This document shows positions 1 to 10,325 of a stretch of 64,000 nt of DNA, one piece after another. The stretch is from Allolobophora icterica. Taxonomy: Eukaryota; Annelida; Clitellata; Crassiclitellata; Lumbricidae. Position 1 is the first letter of the stretch; each line of letters opens with the position of its first letter. Below the pieces are notes generated by a model that did not search any database, had not been told where the DNA came from, and was given only the letters and a program-made list of their open reading frames with translations. The position numbers and the translations under genes are program-made. The stretch spans positions 11,176,019 to 11,240,018 of the forward strand of contig OY744608.1 in NCBI GenBank assembly GCA_963556255.1, given 5' to 3'.

Positions 1-316
1 AATCTCTTTGACAGAGTCTTATTCCATATTCCATTGGTCTGCGAAAACTAGGTATGATGGAGTTTTAAGTTTTAAGTTTTAAGTTGTGCCATCTAATACT
101 ACGTGAACGCCCGACTGGCTCATCGAATCCTCTACTCGCCCCAACCGTTAAATATAAAAATTATTTCTCTCACCGACCTTGTTTATTTAGCATGAAATAG
201 CACAAAATGTGAAAGAGCAGACTCAATAGGTTTTCTTCATACATATGCAGCAATAGACAACATGTATAAATATTCAACTGTTTTAATGCTGACATGTTGG
301 TAAATGTATTTTGAAG
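1..316 (+). other. 3' end of intron 2 of gene A
   Basis: No coding signal. The stretch is homologous to the sequence just upstream of exon 3 in genes B (about 22620-22925), C (about 42830-43098), D and E, so it is intron 2 of gene A. A conserved run (tgctgacatgttggtaaat) precedes the acceptor in the paralogs. Confidence 0.7.
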
Positions 317-351
317 TAAAACTTAAAAGTTGGCCACAAGTAGTTGGAATG
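317..351 (+). CDS. Gene A exon 3 (inhibitor domain start)
   Basis: The exon follows a weak acceptor (ttttgaag) and ends at GTAAGT (352). It is 35 nt, 3 nt shorter than in B, C and D, and enters in phase 1. It encodes [11 protein letters not shown] after the split codon; the WPxVVG motif is diagnostic for the family. The acceptor tract has few pyrimidines, so this boundary is the least certain of gene A. Confidence 0.8.
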
Positions 352-3300
352 GTAAGTACAAGCAGCATTTGCAATCTTATTCAAAATTGTTGCCGTGTAA
401 TACTAAAATTTCTAAGCAATTTTATTTCAGTTCAGTGTCTTCTTCTATTACCAAAAGCTTATAATGCGTCTTTCGTATTTTTCATTCGATGTTTACAGCA
501 AATTTTGTATCTGTGATCACTTGTTTATATTGCGCATTTTCAAGAGAGTCTCATTAACGGGAGAAAGGCAGGCTCGAAGATAATGGGCGAATAGAGATAA
601 AGCGAGAACAAAGGACTCACGTCGTAGGAAGCTAAGCAACCTATTTCAGAAAGTTGGGGCGACCTTACGGAGCTGCACAGTCTGAAGGTCAGACCAGAGG
701 GCAAAACCAGGTTGCCCTGTGCACTTGTGCAGCACAGCAAATAAATATAGAGCTAGGGATGGATGAGTCCGAGACTCTGAAATAACACTGCAGACACCAA
801 GAAGTGGATTGTTCATTAACAGAGGTCTGAAAGTTATGTGATGCTTTATTTGATACGAAACTCTTTAACTCCGTGTTTTTGTGCATCGGCAACCAGTACA
901 ATTCCTCCCAAATGAAGCTCGTTATATGCTCAGACTTCGATGCTATCCAACGGAGTATTTCACAGCATATAAGATAAGCTGCAAATGTTCATCATCAGCC
1001 CACAGCTAACATGCCAGATGAACTGCATTTTCCGGATATTCAGTGAACCTATATTTTAGTAAGTATCGTATTGAAAAAGTCTCCGAAGTTGTAGTTTGCC
1101 GTTTATTTTGTCATGAAATCGCAAGATAACGAGAGGGCCACCAGCTAATAAAGAGGCACGCGTCAATAGAAGGAGATTTCAGAGAGCAGGACCAATGCTA
1201 GAAAAGGCTCGAGTTTAAAGAGTTTAAAGAGGCACGCGTCAATAGAAGGAGATTTCAGAGAGCAGGACCAATGCTAGAAAAGGCTCGAGTTTTGGCCATA
1301 GTAGTCCTAGCTCGTGGAACAAAAAGATCATGGCGGTTAAGCGACCGTAATGACGGGAGGGAAGCAGCTAAACTTAGCAGACGAACGAGGTCACAGAGGT
1401 ACCTGACCACTGGCGTACTCTTGTCCAAAATATGGGGGGGTTGGTTATTCATTCTACACTTGTTGCATTGGGTTACAGTCCATCTCAATTAGTGCGGAGC
1501 ACGGCCCCGGCTGCCCCCCAGAGTCTACGCCTATGTACCAAGTCTGTATAAGTATCTGATTGATTACTGTTTTTTTAGTCGTAGTTTTACGAAGAGACGC
1601 CGGCCACCATTTCATTTCTTACCAAGAAAGATTTACAAACTCGCATTGTTGTTTCATATACAGACTGCAGAACAAGCCAAAGACGTAATTAGTAAAGACT
1701 CTCCCAGAGTTTACGTAAGTCACAGTTTAGACGTTTATAGACTGTCGGTAACTAGTACAGTTTCAGCTAATTATTCTCAATAAATAACTTGGCAAATTCC
1801 TTGTTGTATGTATGTGTGTATAATGTATATGGTAGACCACATGTAGCCTATTGCGCCCTTCAAGTAATTTACAGAGGCGCTCCGGTACCGTTGCCGAGGA
1901 TTCACCGAATAAATGCGTTTTAAATCGAGCAGAAAGAGTTTCCTGGAGTGTTAAAGATACTAGTGATAGTATGTGCGGTGGCATATTGTTCCAGAGAGAC
2001 TATGTAAAGATGGTGCGTCAAGCTCGCGGCGACGTGAGAGAGCGCAATACCAGGAACTGCTTAAAGGAAGTTGAACGCAGCCGGTGCTGGCCGAGACAGC
2101 TTGAAACCGATATGAGGACTTCCGAGATGTAGTCTTGTCACTCTTGTGCCGAACCAGGGATCGAATCCCATATCATAATGAGAAGTGTCCTAGTTGCAAT
2201 CTTCCCTTGTTTGAAACATAGCTTTATGCAAATGGGCATTAGGATTCATTTATGTAGTATGTAGGGCCTTGTAGGCATGTTATCCATGGCAAGCGACAAT
2301 GACGTACGCGTAGAATGTATGCATAGTATATAAAGTACATTTGTATGTAAATAGGACTTAACTGTAGTTTGTTCCGTTCAATATATTTATTAATATGTGT
2401 TTAGTCAATTTCTTCAATGCGACTAAATAACCAAGTAATTCAGTTTATGTATGTAAATAGAACTTAACTGTAACCCCATCGGGAAATATAACTTGCACCT
2501 AGCACGTTCAAACCATGGGACGCATACACTCGCTGCAGGGCAAATTTGTAAGTTGAGGGCGGATTTGCAGTAATTTAGAACTACCATTAGCAGTTTCGCT
2601 TGGAGCAAAAACAGATGGCTGCCAGAATGATAGCTGTTAAGGTCGATAGCTGTTAAGCAGCGGGGACGACAAAAAAATCACACCGTATGTTCCACAAGGA
2701 GCTAACAACCATTGAATGAGGGCTGTCGTCCGATGTAGAGCTTACAAGCTGTAACAGCGGAACTGCACATCATATAAACGCGCTGAGAAAGATATAAAAG
2801 TGCATATTTGAGTCGGTGAACACAGCACATATAGGGTCTATATAATATAATGACAATTCACGGGCCTGGGCATTTGGTGTGGACAAGATGGCCGCATGTG
2901 TCCCTAGCGTGTCAGTTTATTCATTTGGTAATATGCAATTTCGTTCATTCGGACTTCTAATGTGACCTACTGTAATTATGTTCTTGAAGTTATTTCTCTT
3001 TTTCAAAGGTGTTTCTGGGTGTTTTGGAAAGTTTTCTGACGTTTGTTTGAAGACAATTTTCGTTGAAGAGGATTTCTGCAGTCATAATCATATTATTATT
3101 ATTATTATTTAATTTTTGCCCCAAGGTACATAGGATCCCTCGGGTACCTAAATATTAATTAAAATAAGTAAATCATCTGGAACGGCCTCTATTCCTCAGG
3201 ATTCGAGAGAGGGAAAGTGCCGCGGAAAGCTTACCTCGTTGAAGCGTTGGATTGTCAACGTCAGGCGTTGGAAGAGGTAGGGTAAAGTGCCCAATTATGG

Positions 3301-6300
3301 GCACCTTAAGGATTTTATCTAATAGCTCATAATCAAATTAGGACCAAACAAAACAATGTTTGGCAAACTAATTTTCAACACTTTTGTCACTAGATGCTCA
3401 TTGAAATAACAATCAGATGTCAAAATTTACCTCGAAAATATTGAAAATAAAAAGAGCCCTGTGGTGCCCATAATAAGCACTGGTGTCTTAATGATGGGCA
3501 CCCATGCCCATATTAAGTTCCAACGTATGTAGTCAAAAGTTAAATGTAACGTTGAAATGTTAATTGTGAATGGCAATTGCAAAATTATAATAAAATTCCA
3601 AAATAAATCCGTATATGTTTATCAACTAATAAGCCTGCATTAACACTTGAAAGATCTGAAACTCCAAGAAGCTTAAAACCTAAAAGTGATTGACCACGCA
3701 AGTCGATGTTGGCTATTCAACACAAGGTCGACAAGTGAAGTTTTCATCATCTAGAATTCCGTATCCTTCTGCACACGGTATTGAGACAATTGCTTTTGTT
3801 AGTACTACTCTCTCTTTAGTTGTGCTTTTTCCTTGTTTGTCTTTGTTTGTTGTCTTTTGTACAGTATGAGGTTTACGGACTGGTGTTTCGTTTGTTTTCA
3901 AGTCTGCATTTATTATTCATTTCCTTTGTTTCTGCTTCTTCATTCTCTTTTTTTTTGATTTCTTTCAAATCATTTTGTAAGGAGATGCTGTTATAATTTT
4001 TGCATGTGCACATTTTCTCTTACGTTTTCCTGATTTAGAGATATTTTTGGAGTCAGAAACATAACCTGAAATGTAAATATCAATAGCTCATCACGCAAAG
4101 TGCTTGGACCAGCAACTGGCTCATCAGCCAATGTGTTTGGACCAGCAACTGGCTCATCAGGCAAAGTGCTTAGACCAGCAACTGGCTCATCAGGTAAAGT
4201 GCTTGGATCAGCAACTGGTTATCAGACAAAGTGCTTGGGCCAGCAACTGTCTCATCAGGCAAAGTGCTTGGACCAGCAACTGGCTCATCAGGCAAAGTGC
4301 TTTGGCCAGCAACTGTCTCATCAGGCAAAGTGCTTGGACCAGCAACTGGCTCATCAGACAAAGTGCTTGGACCAGCGACTGTTGGTTCATCAGACAATGT
4401 CTTTTGTCCAAATGATGTTGGTGATGTAAGCAAGATGTCTGAAGTGGTTGATGTTAACTGAAGAGGCGTGATGTTATGAATATCTAATGATGGATCAGCC
4501 GAGACTGTTGTCTCATTTGGTCCGTTTGTAGGTGACATGTCTCGATCAGTCATTTCAGCCGCTATGAAATCTTCCTTACGGAATAAAGCTTTGTCACAGT
4601 AGAGGTTTATGCTTTTAAATACAGAAACATCGAGCGGTTGCATTTTATGCGTGCAGTGAGAGGGAAACACAAACTGCCTTAAAATTTCAGAATATGGCAT
4701 CAGTAAAGAAGAGAGGCCATTGGAGTGAATATTCTCAAACTAGCGGTGGCAGCTGTTCTTCAGAATGGAATGGGGGGAAAGAAATCAGCAAAACAATATA
4801 GTATTCCACGGGGAACTTAACAAAGGCATGTTAAAAAAGCGGGAAAGGTGAAGGAGTTTGGAAAGCGCTTGGTCGTCCCACACTTTTAACGCCATAATTA
4901 TTCTGAAATTTTGACAAACAACATGAGTTAAAGTACACGTATAAGTGACACTAAACGACCTGTTGAACACAAGTGGCATTTTCAAAGGCCACTAGCCCGT
5001 AGCTATGAAGTTAGGTTTGGTTTAGATTATATATTTTTGCATTATGCTAAAAGTATTTTTTCTGTACAATATACTGAATTATAAAAATTACCAATAGACT
5101 TAATATGGGCAGTAGACTTAATATGGACTTAATTCTGCCTCCTTAATATGGGCACCTGCCCATATTAAGGCATCAGAATTATGCCCATATTGGGCTGGCA
5201 CCCATGGCACGCTTCAAAGTCAGCTATACAAAACTGCAGTATCACGATCACCTATTACCGCCCATCAACGTTATCATAAAACAATTGTCAAACCAGAAAC
5301 AGTTACCTTAACGTCATCCATCAGCTACACCAAAAGTTATGCACGAAAACGGAAATTGTTAAAATGTTAACTTTTTAACCAACGTTTATAAATGATACGA
5401 TGATTTACGTGAAAATTCAGACATACACCATACAGAGTTTAATTTTGAGTAAATAAGACACTGCGCTGTAGTTCTACTGGAATTCGACAGCTGGCGATAC
5501 GAGAATATTTTTGTTACCACTTTTCTTCTGGGGTGCCCATATATGGAGGGTGCCCATAAAAGGCTACTTTACCCTATGATGTTTTTCGTACATTACCGGA
5601 GATGGTGATCAGACTCTTTCCAAGCCCCGTGATAAAGGCCAGACCGTCGTTATTTATAGGATCCATGGTTTCGAAGGCCAAGGGGACAAAGTGGTAGGTA
5701 GCCATGAGCTGATTGTATTTCGCGTTTTTGCGAATAGCTGCCGTCTCAGCCGCTGCACCTGCGGTCGCTGAAGTGTTAGGTAGGTACGAAACGGCCAGGG
5801 TGTCGATCACTGTAGCATCCCAAATGAGGCTTCGTCCCGCACGCCAAGGTATAAGTGTGAGCCCATCTGATCTTTTGCCATCAGTTCTAAAAAGGCTAAC
5901 TGCCAGCGCGGACCAGACGTCGGCAAATTAGATCGTTTAAAGTGGCATGTCGAGACGAGCGGCCGGGGCCTAGGTTGCAGGATTGACCGTGTGTACCATC
6001 AGCCGTCACCAAAGAGCCGCAGATGCACCCATGCGGTTCGCAAAGCGTGGGACCAAGGCGGAGGCCAACAGCGATTCTAACTGCCTCGTCATCAAGTCTT
6101 AGTCCGCACGCTGTAATTGGTAATGGGCAGAGCCAGTCGCCAGCATGTGGGGGCAGAAACTGCTCTGAAGCCTGCTTGCTGAAGAGGATCGGAGAGCAAC
6201 GCGTTCAGCTTAGAAACAACTCCCTCGATTAATGGCTCATCCCAGTAAGATTGTTTGTGGATAAGACTGCTGTCTGGGTGCTGAATCAATCTTTCTGCTT

Positions 6301-8440
6301 GCCAGCGGGCAAACATGGCGTCATACTGTGCGTCAATGGTGAATGTGGCCCCCAGCATGGAGGACTGGAGCGATTGGGTGCCTGCAGCTGAAGCCAAAAA
6401 GGCGGGAAGTGCAAACGAGGCAGCCAAACGAATGCTCATTCCACCAGCTCTGATGGGAAGTGAAGCTTGGAGCCACTGACTATCCGACAAAGACAAGTTT
6501 AGAACCAATCCGAGGCCTTCGCGGAGAGTGGCGTCATATCGCTCGAGATATGGATGGCCAGCACATGGAAAGCAACTTAGTATGTGAAGGAATTTGGAGG
6601 AGCTTAGAGAGCATTTTAAGAGTATTAACTCTTTGGAGGCTGAATAAATTTTTATATGTTTGTGCTGAGGGCTGAATATATTTGGGATTAGTCCTTAATT
6701 TCCCATATATTTATATAACAATATAATAAATATATTTTTATATGTATATATACATACATTTATATATATATATAAAAGTTTATAAATGTATACACATATA
6801 TACATATATTTACATATGTTTACGTTATATATATACATATATATACATATATTGATATACATATGTATATAAATACATGCATGTATATATTTATGTATAT
6901 ATTTATTTATATATCTGTATATTCATATATATGTATAGTTATACATAAATATATGTATAACAATACATATAAATATATGTAAATTTATATATGTATATAT
7001 ATATACATACATGCATGTATGTAATGTATATATATGTAATATTTGTATGTGTATACATACATCTGCATATTTATATATGTGTATTTAAGTATGTCTATTT
7101 ATATATTACTTATATATGATAAGCATATATAGATATATAGATATATAATGAATATTTATATATATATATATATATGAATATAAACATATGTATTTATATA
7201 TGTTTAATTGTATATGTATATATATTTCTATATATGTAAATTTATATATGTGTATGTATATATCGACATATATAATGTATACATATATATATGTATGTTT
7301 ATGTATTCAAATATATATATTTTTTATGTTTATATATGTATAATATATAGATATATAATAGGCCTATATGTACATTATATACATAATTATGTATTATGTA
7401 AAATACATACAAATATTTACATGCATGTTCGTATGTATATACATATATATGCATGTTTATGTATAATATACATATATACATATACATATATAAATATATA
7501 CACATATATATGCTTATATAAATATATGCATCTATATACACATCTATAAATAGACTTTGGGAACCCTACACCTAGATGTCGACTTTTGTCGACAGCCGCC
7601 TTAAGCCCCTAGTGTCGACTTTAGTCGACAACAGCCTCCAAAGAGTTAAAGCGTCATGTCTAGGGATGTTACCTAATCTTTCTATGGCCAGAGACAGTTC
7701 GTGGATGCGAGCTTCAAGGATGACCTTAAGGGCTTCGTTGGCAGATAGAGGGGATCCAAGAAGCGTGGCAGTTTCAGGTTTTGTGTGCAAAAACTGACTG
7801 AGAGGACTATATGTGGTAACCAGGTTGGAGTCGTGCGATATCACCTCGCATTTAGAGCGATTTAGGGTTAAATCAAGCTCACGGCATTATTGCTCGATTA
7901 TTGCCACATCTGCGGCTACTGTCTGCGCCTCTCCGCCAAGTGTAAGGTCATCCAAATAGCCAAGAGTGAGGGAAGATGACAATTCTGAAAGAACTGGCTG
8001 GAGTGGGAGGCCGAAGAGCAATGGGCCCAGAGGATCACCCTACTGGGGCCCATCTGACACTGGAGACTAAAATTGCCATATTTCAAATTAGATGGTCCAG
8101 AATATGCTAGGTGACAAAAAGGTGCTAGTTCAGGCAAGATGCCCAGCTGGCAGCGCCAGACCAAGGAGGTACATACATACATGTATTTGAAAAACAGCAG
8201 CTTTTTTACAATGTACGGAGCATTTTCAGCAGTTCTCACATCATTCACCGCTTGTAAGGTTTGAAGAAAATGCCTGGTTAACCGGTTCTGTAGAGTAGGT
8301 CTAAAATAAAGTTTGATTTCTTATTGCAGTTTGAGGTGCTTAAGCATGGAACGCCTGCGACCAAGGACCCTCAGTTCCAAAGAGTTAGACTCTTTGTCAA
8401 CGACAATGGCATAGTTGTTGATATTCCGGTAAGAGGATGA
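317..8440 (+). CDS. Gene A: eglin-like (potato inhibitor I family) serine protease inhibitor, 5' part outside window
   Basis: Three exons are visible: 317-351, 1664-1714 and 8330-8440; the signal-peptide and leader exons lie left of the window. Joined, they give a domain starting [11 protein letters not shown], then a helix [17 protein letters not shown], then [13 protein letters not shown] with the inhibitory loop, then [16 protein letters not shown] and a TGA at 8438. This follows eglin c / CI-2 position by position: W-P-x-V-V-G, an acidic helix, G-[ST]-P-x-T-P1-D, R-V-R-x-F, and a C-terminal G. By alignment to eglin Leu45-Asp46 the P1-P1' bond is Lys-Asp. Both Arg residues that brace the loop in the family (exon 5 residues 18 and 20) are present. 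A secreted inhibitor of a Lys-preferring, trypsin- or kexin-like protease is inferred. Intron 4 (6.6 kb) is swollen by nested transposons. Start and promoter cannot be seen. Confidence 0.88.
352..1148 (+). other. Intron 3 of gene A, unit-conserved sequence
   Basis: Homologous to intron 3 of B, C, D and E. It contains a conserved branch-site/acceptor look-alike about 80 nt after the exon 3 donor and AATAAA-like runs near 740. No reading frame is conserved along its length. Confidence 0.6.
1149..1292. repeat. Direct tandem duplication of about 68 bp, 76-bp spacing
   Basis: Positions 1149-1216 and 1225-1292 are near-identical copies (aagaggcacgcgtcaataga...ctcgagttt). They lie at the edge of the antisense LINE fragment that follows. 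The duplication is absent from the sister introns. Confidence 0.8.
1230..1407 (-). mobile_element. Antisense fragment of L2/CR1-type LINE ORF2 C-terminus
   Basis: On the minus strand the segment encodes RYLCDL..., a short diverged stretch, then [20 protein letters not shown]. This matches the C-terminal end of the LINE ORF at 56205-57305 (KYLCDL..., DLLVPRARTSMAQHRAFAIL). It is too short to be functional. The adjacent MITE (1408-1535) interrupts it. Confidence 0.75.
1408..1535. mobile_element. hAT-like MITE, CACTGGCGTA family (copy 1)
   Basis: It begins CACTGGCGTA and ends TCTACGCCTATG, the same termini as the elements at 9623-10317 and 23931-24068. The flanking 8-mers (tacctgac / taccaagt) match at only four positions, so the target duplication is decayed or absent here. 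Confidence 0.65.
1664..1714 (+). CDS. Gene A exon 4 (helix exon)
   Basis: A 51-nt phase 0-0 exon between CAG (1661-1663) and GTAAGT (1715). It encodes [17 protein letters not shown], the counterpart of the eglin helix (TVDQAREYF...). Length and boundaries are identical in genes B, C and D. Confidence 0.87.
1715..3090 (+). other. Intron 4 of gene A, 5' portion
   Basis: Homologous to the start of intron 4 in B, C and D, including a conserved AATAAA (1779-1784) about 65 nt after the exon 4 donor. I see no gene here. The homology is broken after about 3090 by LINE-derived sequence. Confidence 0.55.
3280..5574 (-). mobile_element. pogo/Tigger-like DNA transposon, degenerate, TA target duplication
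   Basis: Terminal inverted repeats of about 26 bp start GGGTAAAGTGCCC (3280) and end with the reverse complement of GGGTAAAGTAGCC (5574). Both are flanked by TA (3278-3279, 5575-5576). The minus strand encodes the C-terminal part of a DDE transposase, [17 protein letters not shown] (about 4617-4665), the usual pogo signature around the last catalytic region, then a repeat-rich tail. A Cys-containing segment ([11 protein letters not shown]...CRPC) near 3713-3790 may be the C-terminal finger. The N-terminal DNA-binding region and earlier catalytic residues are not readable. Confidence 0.85.
4098..4415. repeat. 33-bp coding minisatellite inside the pogo-like transposase gene, about 9 copies
   Basis: Nine copies of a 33-bp unit (gtgcttggaccagcaactgg plus 13 nt) with small changes. 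On the minus strand each encodes an 11-residue repeat ([11 protein letters not shown]), in frame with the transposase remnant above it. One copy has a 1-nt loss that breaks the frame. Confidence 0.85.
6629..7645. mobile_element. TTAA-flanked AT-rich MITE, piggyBac-like
   Basis: Inverted ends CTCTTTGGAGGCTG (6629-6642) and CAGCCTCCAAAGAG (7632-7645) are flanked on both sides by TTAA (6625-6628, 7646-7649). Near the right end lie two close GTCGAC...GTCGAC palindromic pairs (about 7578-7630). The interior, about 6690-7550, is almost pure TATATA/ACATAT low-complexity sequence. Removing the element plus one TTAA restores the interrupted LINE reading frame. Confidence 0.8.
6690..7555. repeat. AT-rich low-complexity array (TATATA/CATA)
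   Basis: About 860 bp of irregular ta/tata/cata sequence forming the interior of the TTAA-flanked element. Long apparent frames here (Tyr/Ile-rich) are compositional artefacts. Confidence 0.9.
8330..8440 (+). CDS. Gene A exon 5 (reactive loop and C-terminus, P1 Lys)
   Basis: Acceptor TTATTGCAG, 36 codons plus TGA. The loop reads HGTPATKD, with Lys at P1 and Asp at P1'; Arg18 and Arg20 of the exon are kept. A possible AATAAA poly(A) signal lies 165 nt past the stop (8605-8610). Confidence 0.9.
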   Translation, partial: FEVLKHGTPATKDPQFQRVRLFVNDNGIVVDIPVRG

Positions 8441-8859
8441 GAACAACAAAGAAAAGAACAAAAAGTTCAGAACAGAAGAAGAACTCGTACATCAATTACG
8501 AAATTAAACTTCTGACACTTCATCGCAATATTCTTCAATCATCGTTCAACTGAATCGCGTTCGGAACCAAATTCAAGATGTTTAAATGACTTTCTTTTTT
8601 CATAAATAAACATTCACCGACTTGGAACTTTTTCAAATTGTGCTCCAACTCTTGTATTATAACATAAAAAAGTGATAAAAAAAAATCCCAATATAGGGGA
8701 CTATTGCAGTCATATGCGTAAACTCAGTGTAAAAAACGATAAGCTGTGGAAAGAAAGTATGAAATTCAAATGCAGGGCCTACTCTTGATTGTTTGTTTGC
8801 CCTGCCTCCAAAGGACGATAGGCCCACTAATTTTATTTCTAGGGTTCTCTATGATGCCT

Positions 8860-9012
8860 TAAAGTAGAATCCAGTTTCTCAATAACTCATTTTTAGTTAC
8901 AGTCATGATCGCAAGCAGCGGCTCTTGATTCTATTATTCTAAACTTGTGTTTTGTACCATGTTGCGGTGTGACAACGTGTGCAGTTAATAAACGAATAAT
9001 AATAATAAAAAT
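8860..9012 (+). mobile_element. 3' end fragment of a LINE with (AAT)n tail
   Basis: The ending ttgcggtgtgacaac...ttaataaacgaataataata resembles the 3' end of the LINE fragment at 38406-39030 (ttgcggtgtgtcaaac...ttaataaacgaatacttac). It is short and non-coding. Confidence 0.55.
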
Positions 9013-9033
9013 ACATATTTTACACGTTACATG

Positions 9034-9592
9034 CAGTGTTGGGGTAAATAGTCAGGTTGACTATTTAAATAGAATTGTAAATAGTCCATGTAGGAAACTA
9101 TTTAAATAGTATTTAAAATAGTAAATAGCTGCAGACTATTGCAAATACCACTTGACTATTTAATAACTATTTAGCCATTATCAGTGACAGTTATAGGCCT
9201 AAATGTTGAGAAAATTTGGAAATTTTCTAATGTATTAGGCCTAACGTTCCGATAGTAGTTCTTGTTAACTTTCAGTAACAGCAAACGTTCAAGTACCACA
9301 TCATTGTCCACATGACTATTCAAAAACTAGCTATTATCAGTGTCAGTTACATATACTTATTGAGAAAGCTTGACATTTTCTAATGTAATGACGTTCCGTT
9401 AGTAGTTCTTGTTAACTTTGAGACTGGTGGTTGACTATTTAAATGTTAATAAATAGTAAATAGTCGCATACTATTTAAATACTATTTCAATAGGACCTTT
9501 TTCGTGACTATTTTAAATAGTGGCATCAATAGTCATAAACTATTTAAATACTATTTAAATAGTATTTACTATTTAAATAGTACCCAACACTG
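9034..9592. mobile_element. hAT-type MITE made of ACTATTTAAATAGT repeats
   Basis: Termini CAGTGTTGGG (9034) and CCCAACACTG (to 9592) are flanked by a perfect 8-bp duplication, gttacatg (9026-9033, 9593-9600). The interior is many copies of the palindrome ACTATTTAAATAGT and variants. No transposase. Confidence 0.92.
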
Positions 9593-9622
9593 GTTACATG
9601 TAAGCTAAATATATGTCTATAT

Positions 9623-10317
9623 CACTGGCGTAAACTTGTCCAAAATATTGGGGAGGGGCATGGGGTCTGGACCAGAGGTGCAAAAAACAAGTTTTACGAG
9701 ATGAAAAGTTGTTTATTGTTGTCTTTTTGTTTTTTTTTGCTTTTTATGGTTTTTGTTGTTTTGGTTGTTTTTAAGATTTTCGGATCATAAAAATCATGAA
9801 AAATGGCATGAACAAGAGCTCCAACTCAGTTTAATTCAGTCGCGATTTCCAAAAATTAAAAATCATTAAATCAATGTTATAAAAATAACTTCTACAAAAA
9901 TAAAAAATTTATTTAAAAAAACAAAGAAAAAAACAAATTTTGAGGCTCTCTTTTTCTTTTGTTTTTGTTTTAGACCAAAAAGCGAACAAACTTTTTTCAC
10001 CTCCGATCTGGATAGTCAGCAGAGGCTTCCGGTGTTACGTTAATGTGTCTGAAATGGACCGCTTTGTTTACATGTAAATTTGTTTCATATTGAAGATATT
10101 GCAGAAAAAAATAAATCTTTGTTTTCATTATGAATTTCTGATAGTATTTCAGTTCTGTGGCTCTGTTTTTCTGTTTCTGAAGAAATTTGTCTATATTGAA
10201 ACATAATATTTTAATATTTGAAGAAATTCTCCTCTTGATTTTTTTTGGGGGCATTGCCCCGGATCCTCAATTATTGGGGGAGTGCCCCCGCTGCCCCCCT
10301 CAGAGTCTACGCCTATG
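9623..10317. mobile_element. hAT-like MITE, CACTGGCGTA family (longest copy)
   Basis: CACTGGCGTAAACTTG at the left and AGTCTACGCCTATG at the right, flanked by a perfect 8-bp duplication gtctatat (9615-9622, 10318-10325). The interior is 695 bp and A/T-rich. An 85-codon minus-strand frame inside (9997-10254) shows no recognisable domain. Confidence 0.9.
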
Positions 10318-10325
10318 GTCTATAT

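Larger units (their letters stand above)
3092..8090 (-). pseudogene. Decayed LINE with RT and C-terminal restriction-endonuclease-like domain, split by two DNA elements
   Basis: Minus strand, in three pieces: 7646-8090, 5575-6628 and 3092-3279. The first piece encodes reverse-transcriptase motifs GDPLGPLLF (near 8030) and YLDDLTLGG (near 7950). The second encodes [17 protein letters not shown], then a C/H-rich stretch ([10 protein letters not shown]...), then DGLTLIPW...IWDATVIDT, which resembles the PD...D active site of restriction-like endonuclease LINEs (R2/R4/NeSL type) with the Pro lost. The third ends the ORF ([14 protein letters not shown]) and runs into a 3' UTR followed by (AAT)n. 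The frame resumes across both insertions once one target copy is removed. Stops and frameshifts make it dead. Confidence 0.75.

Noticed and set aside
4100..4461. Plus-strand frames of 76-109 codons over the 33-bp repeat
   Set aside because: The repeat is in frame with the transposase on the minus strand; plus frames are shadows.
7208..7549. Tyr/Ile-rich 113-codon frame
   Set aside because: Lies in the TATATA array; composition-driven.
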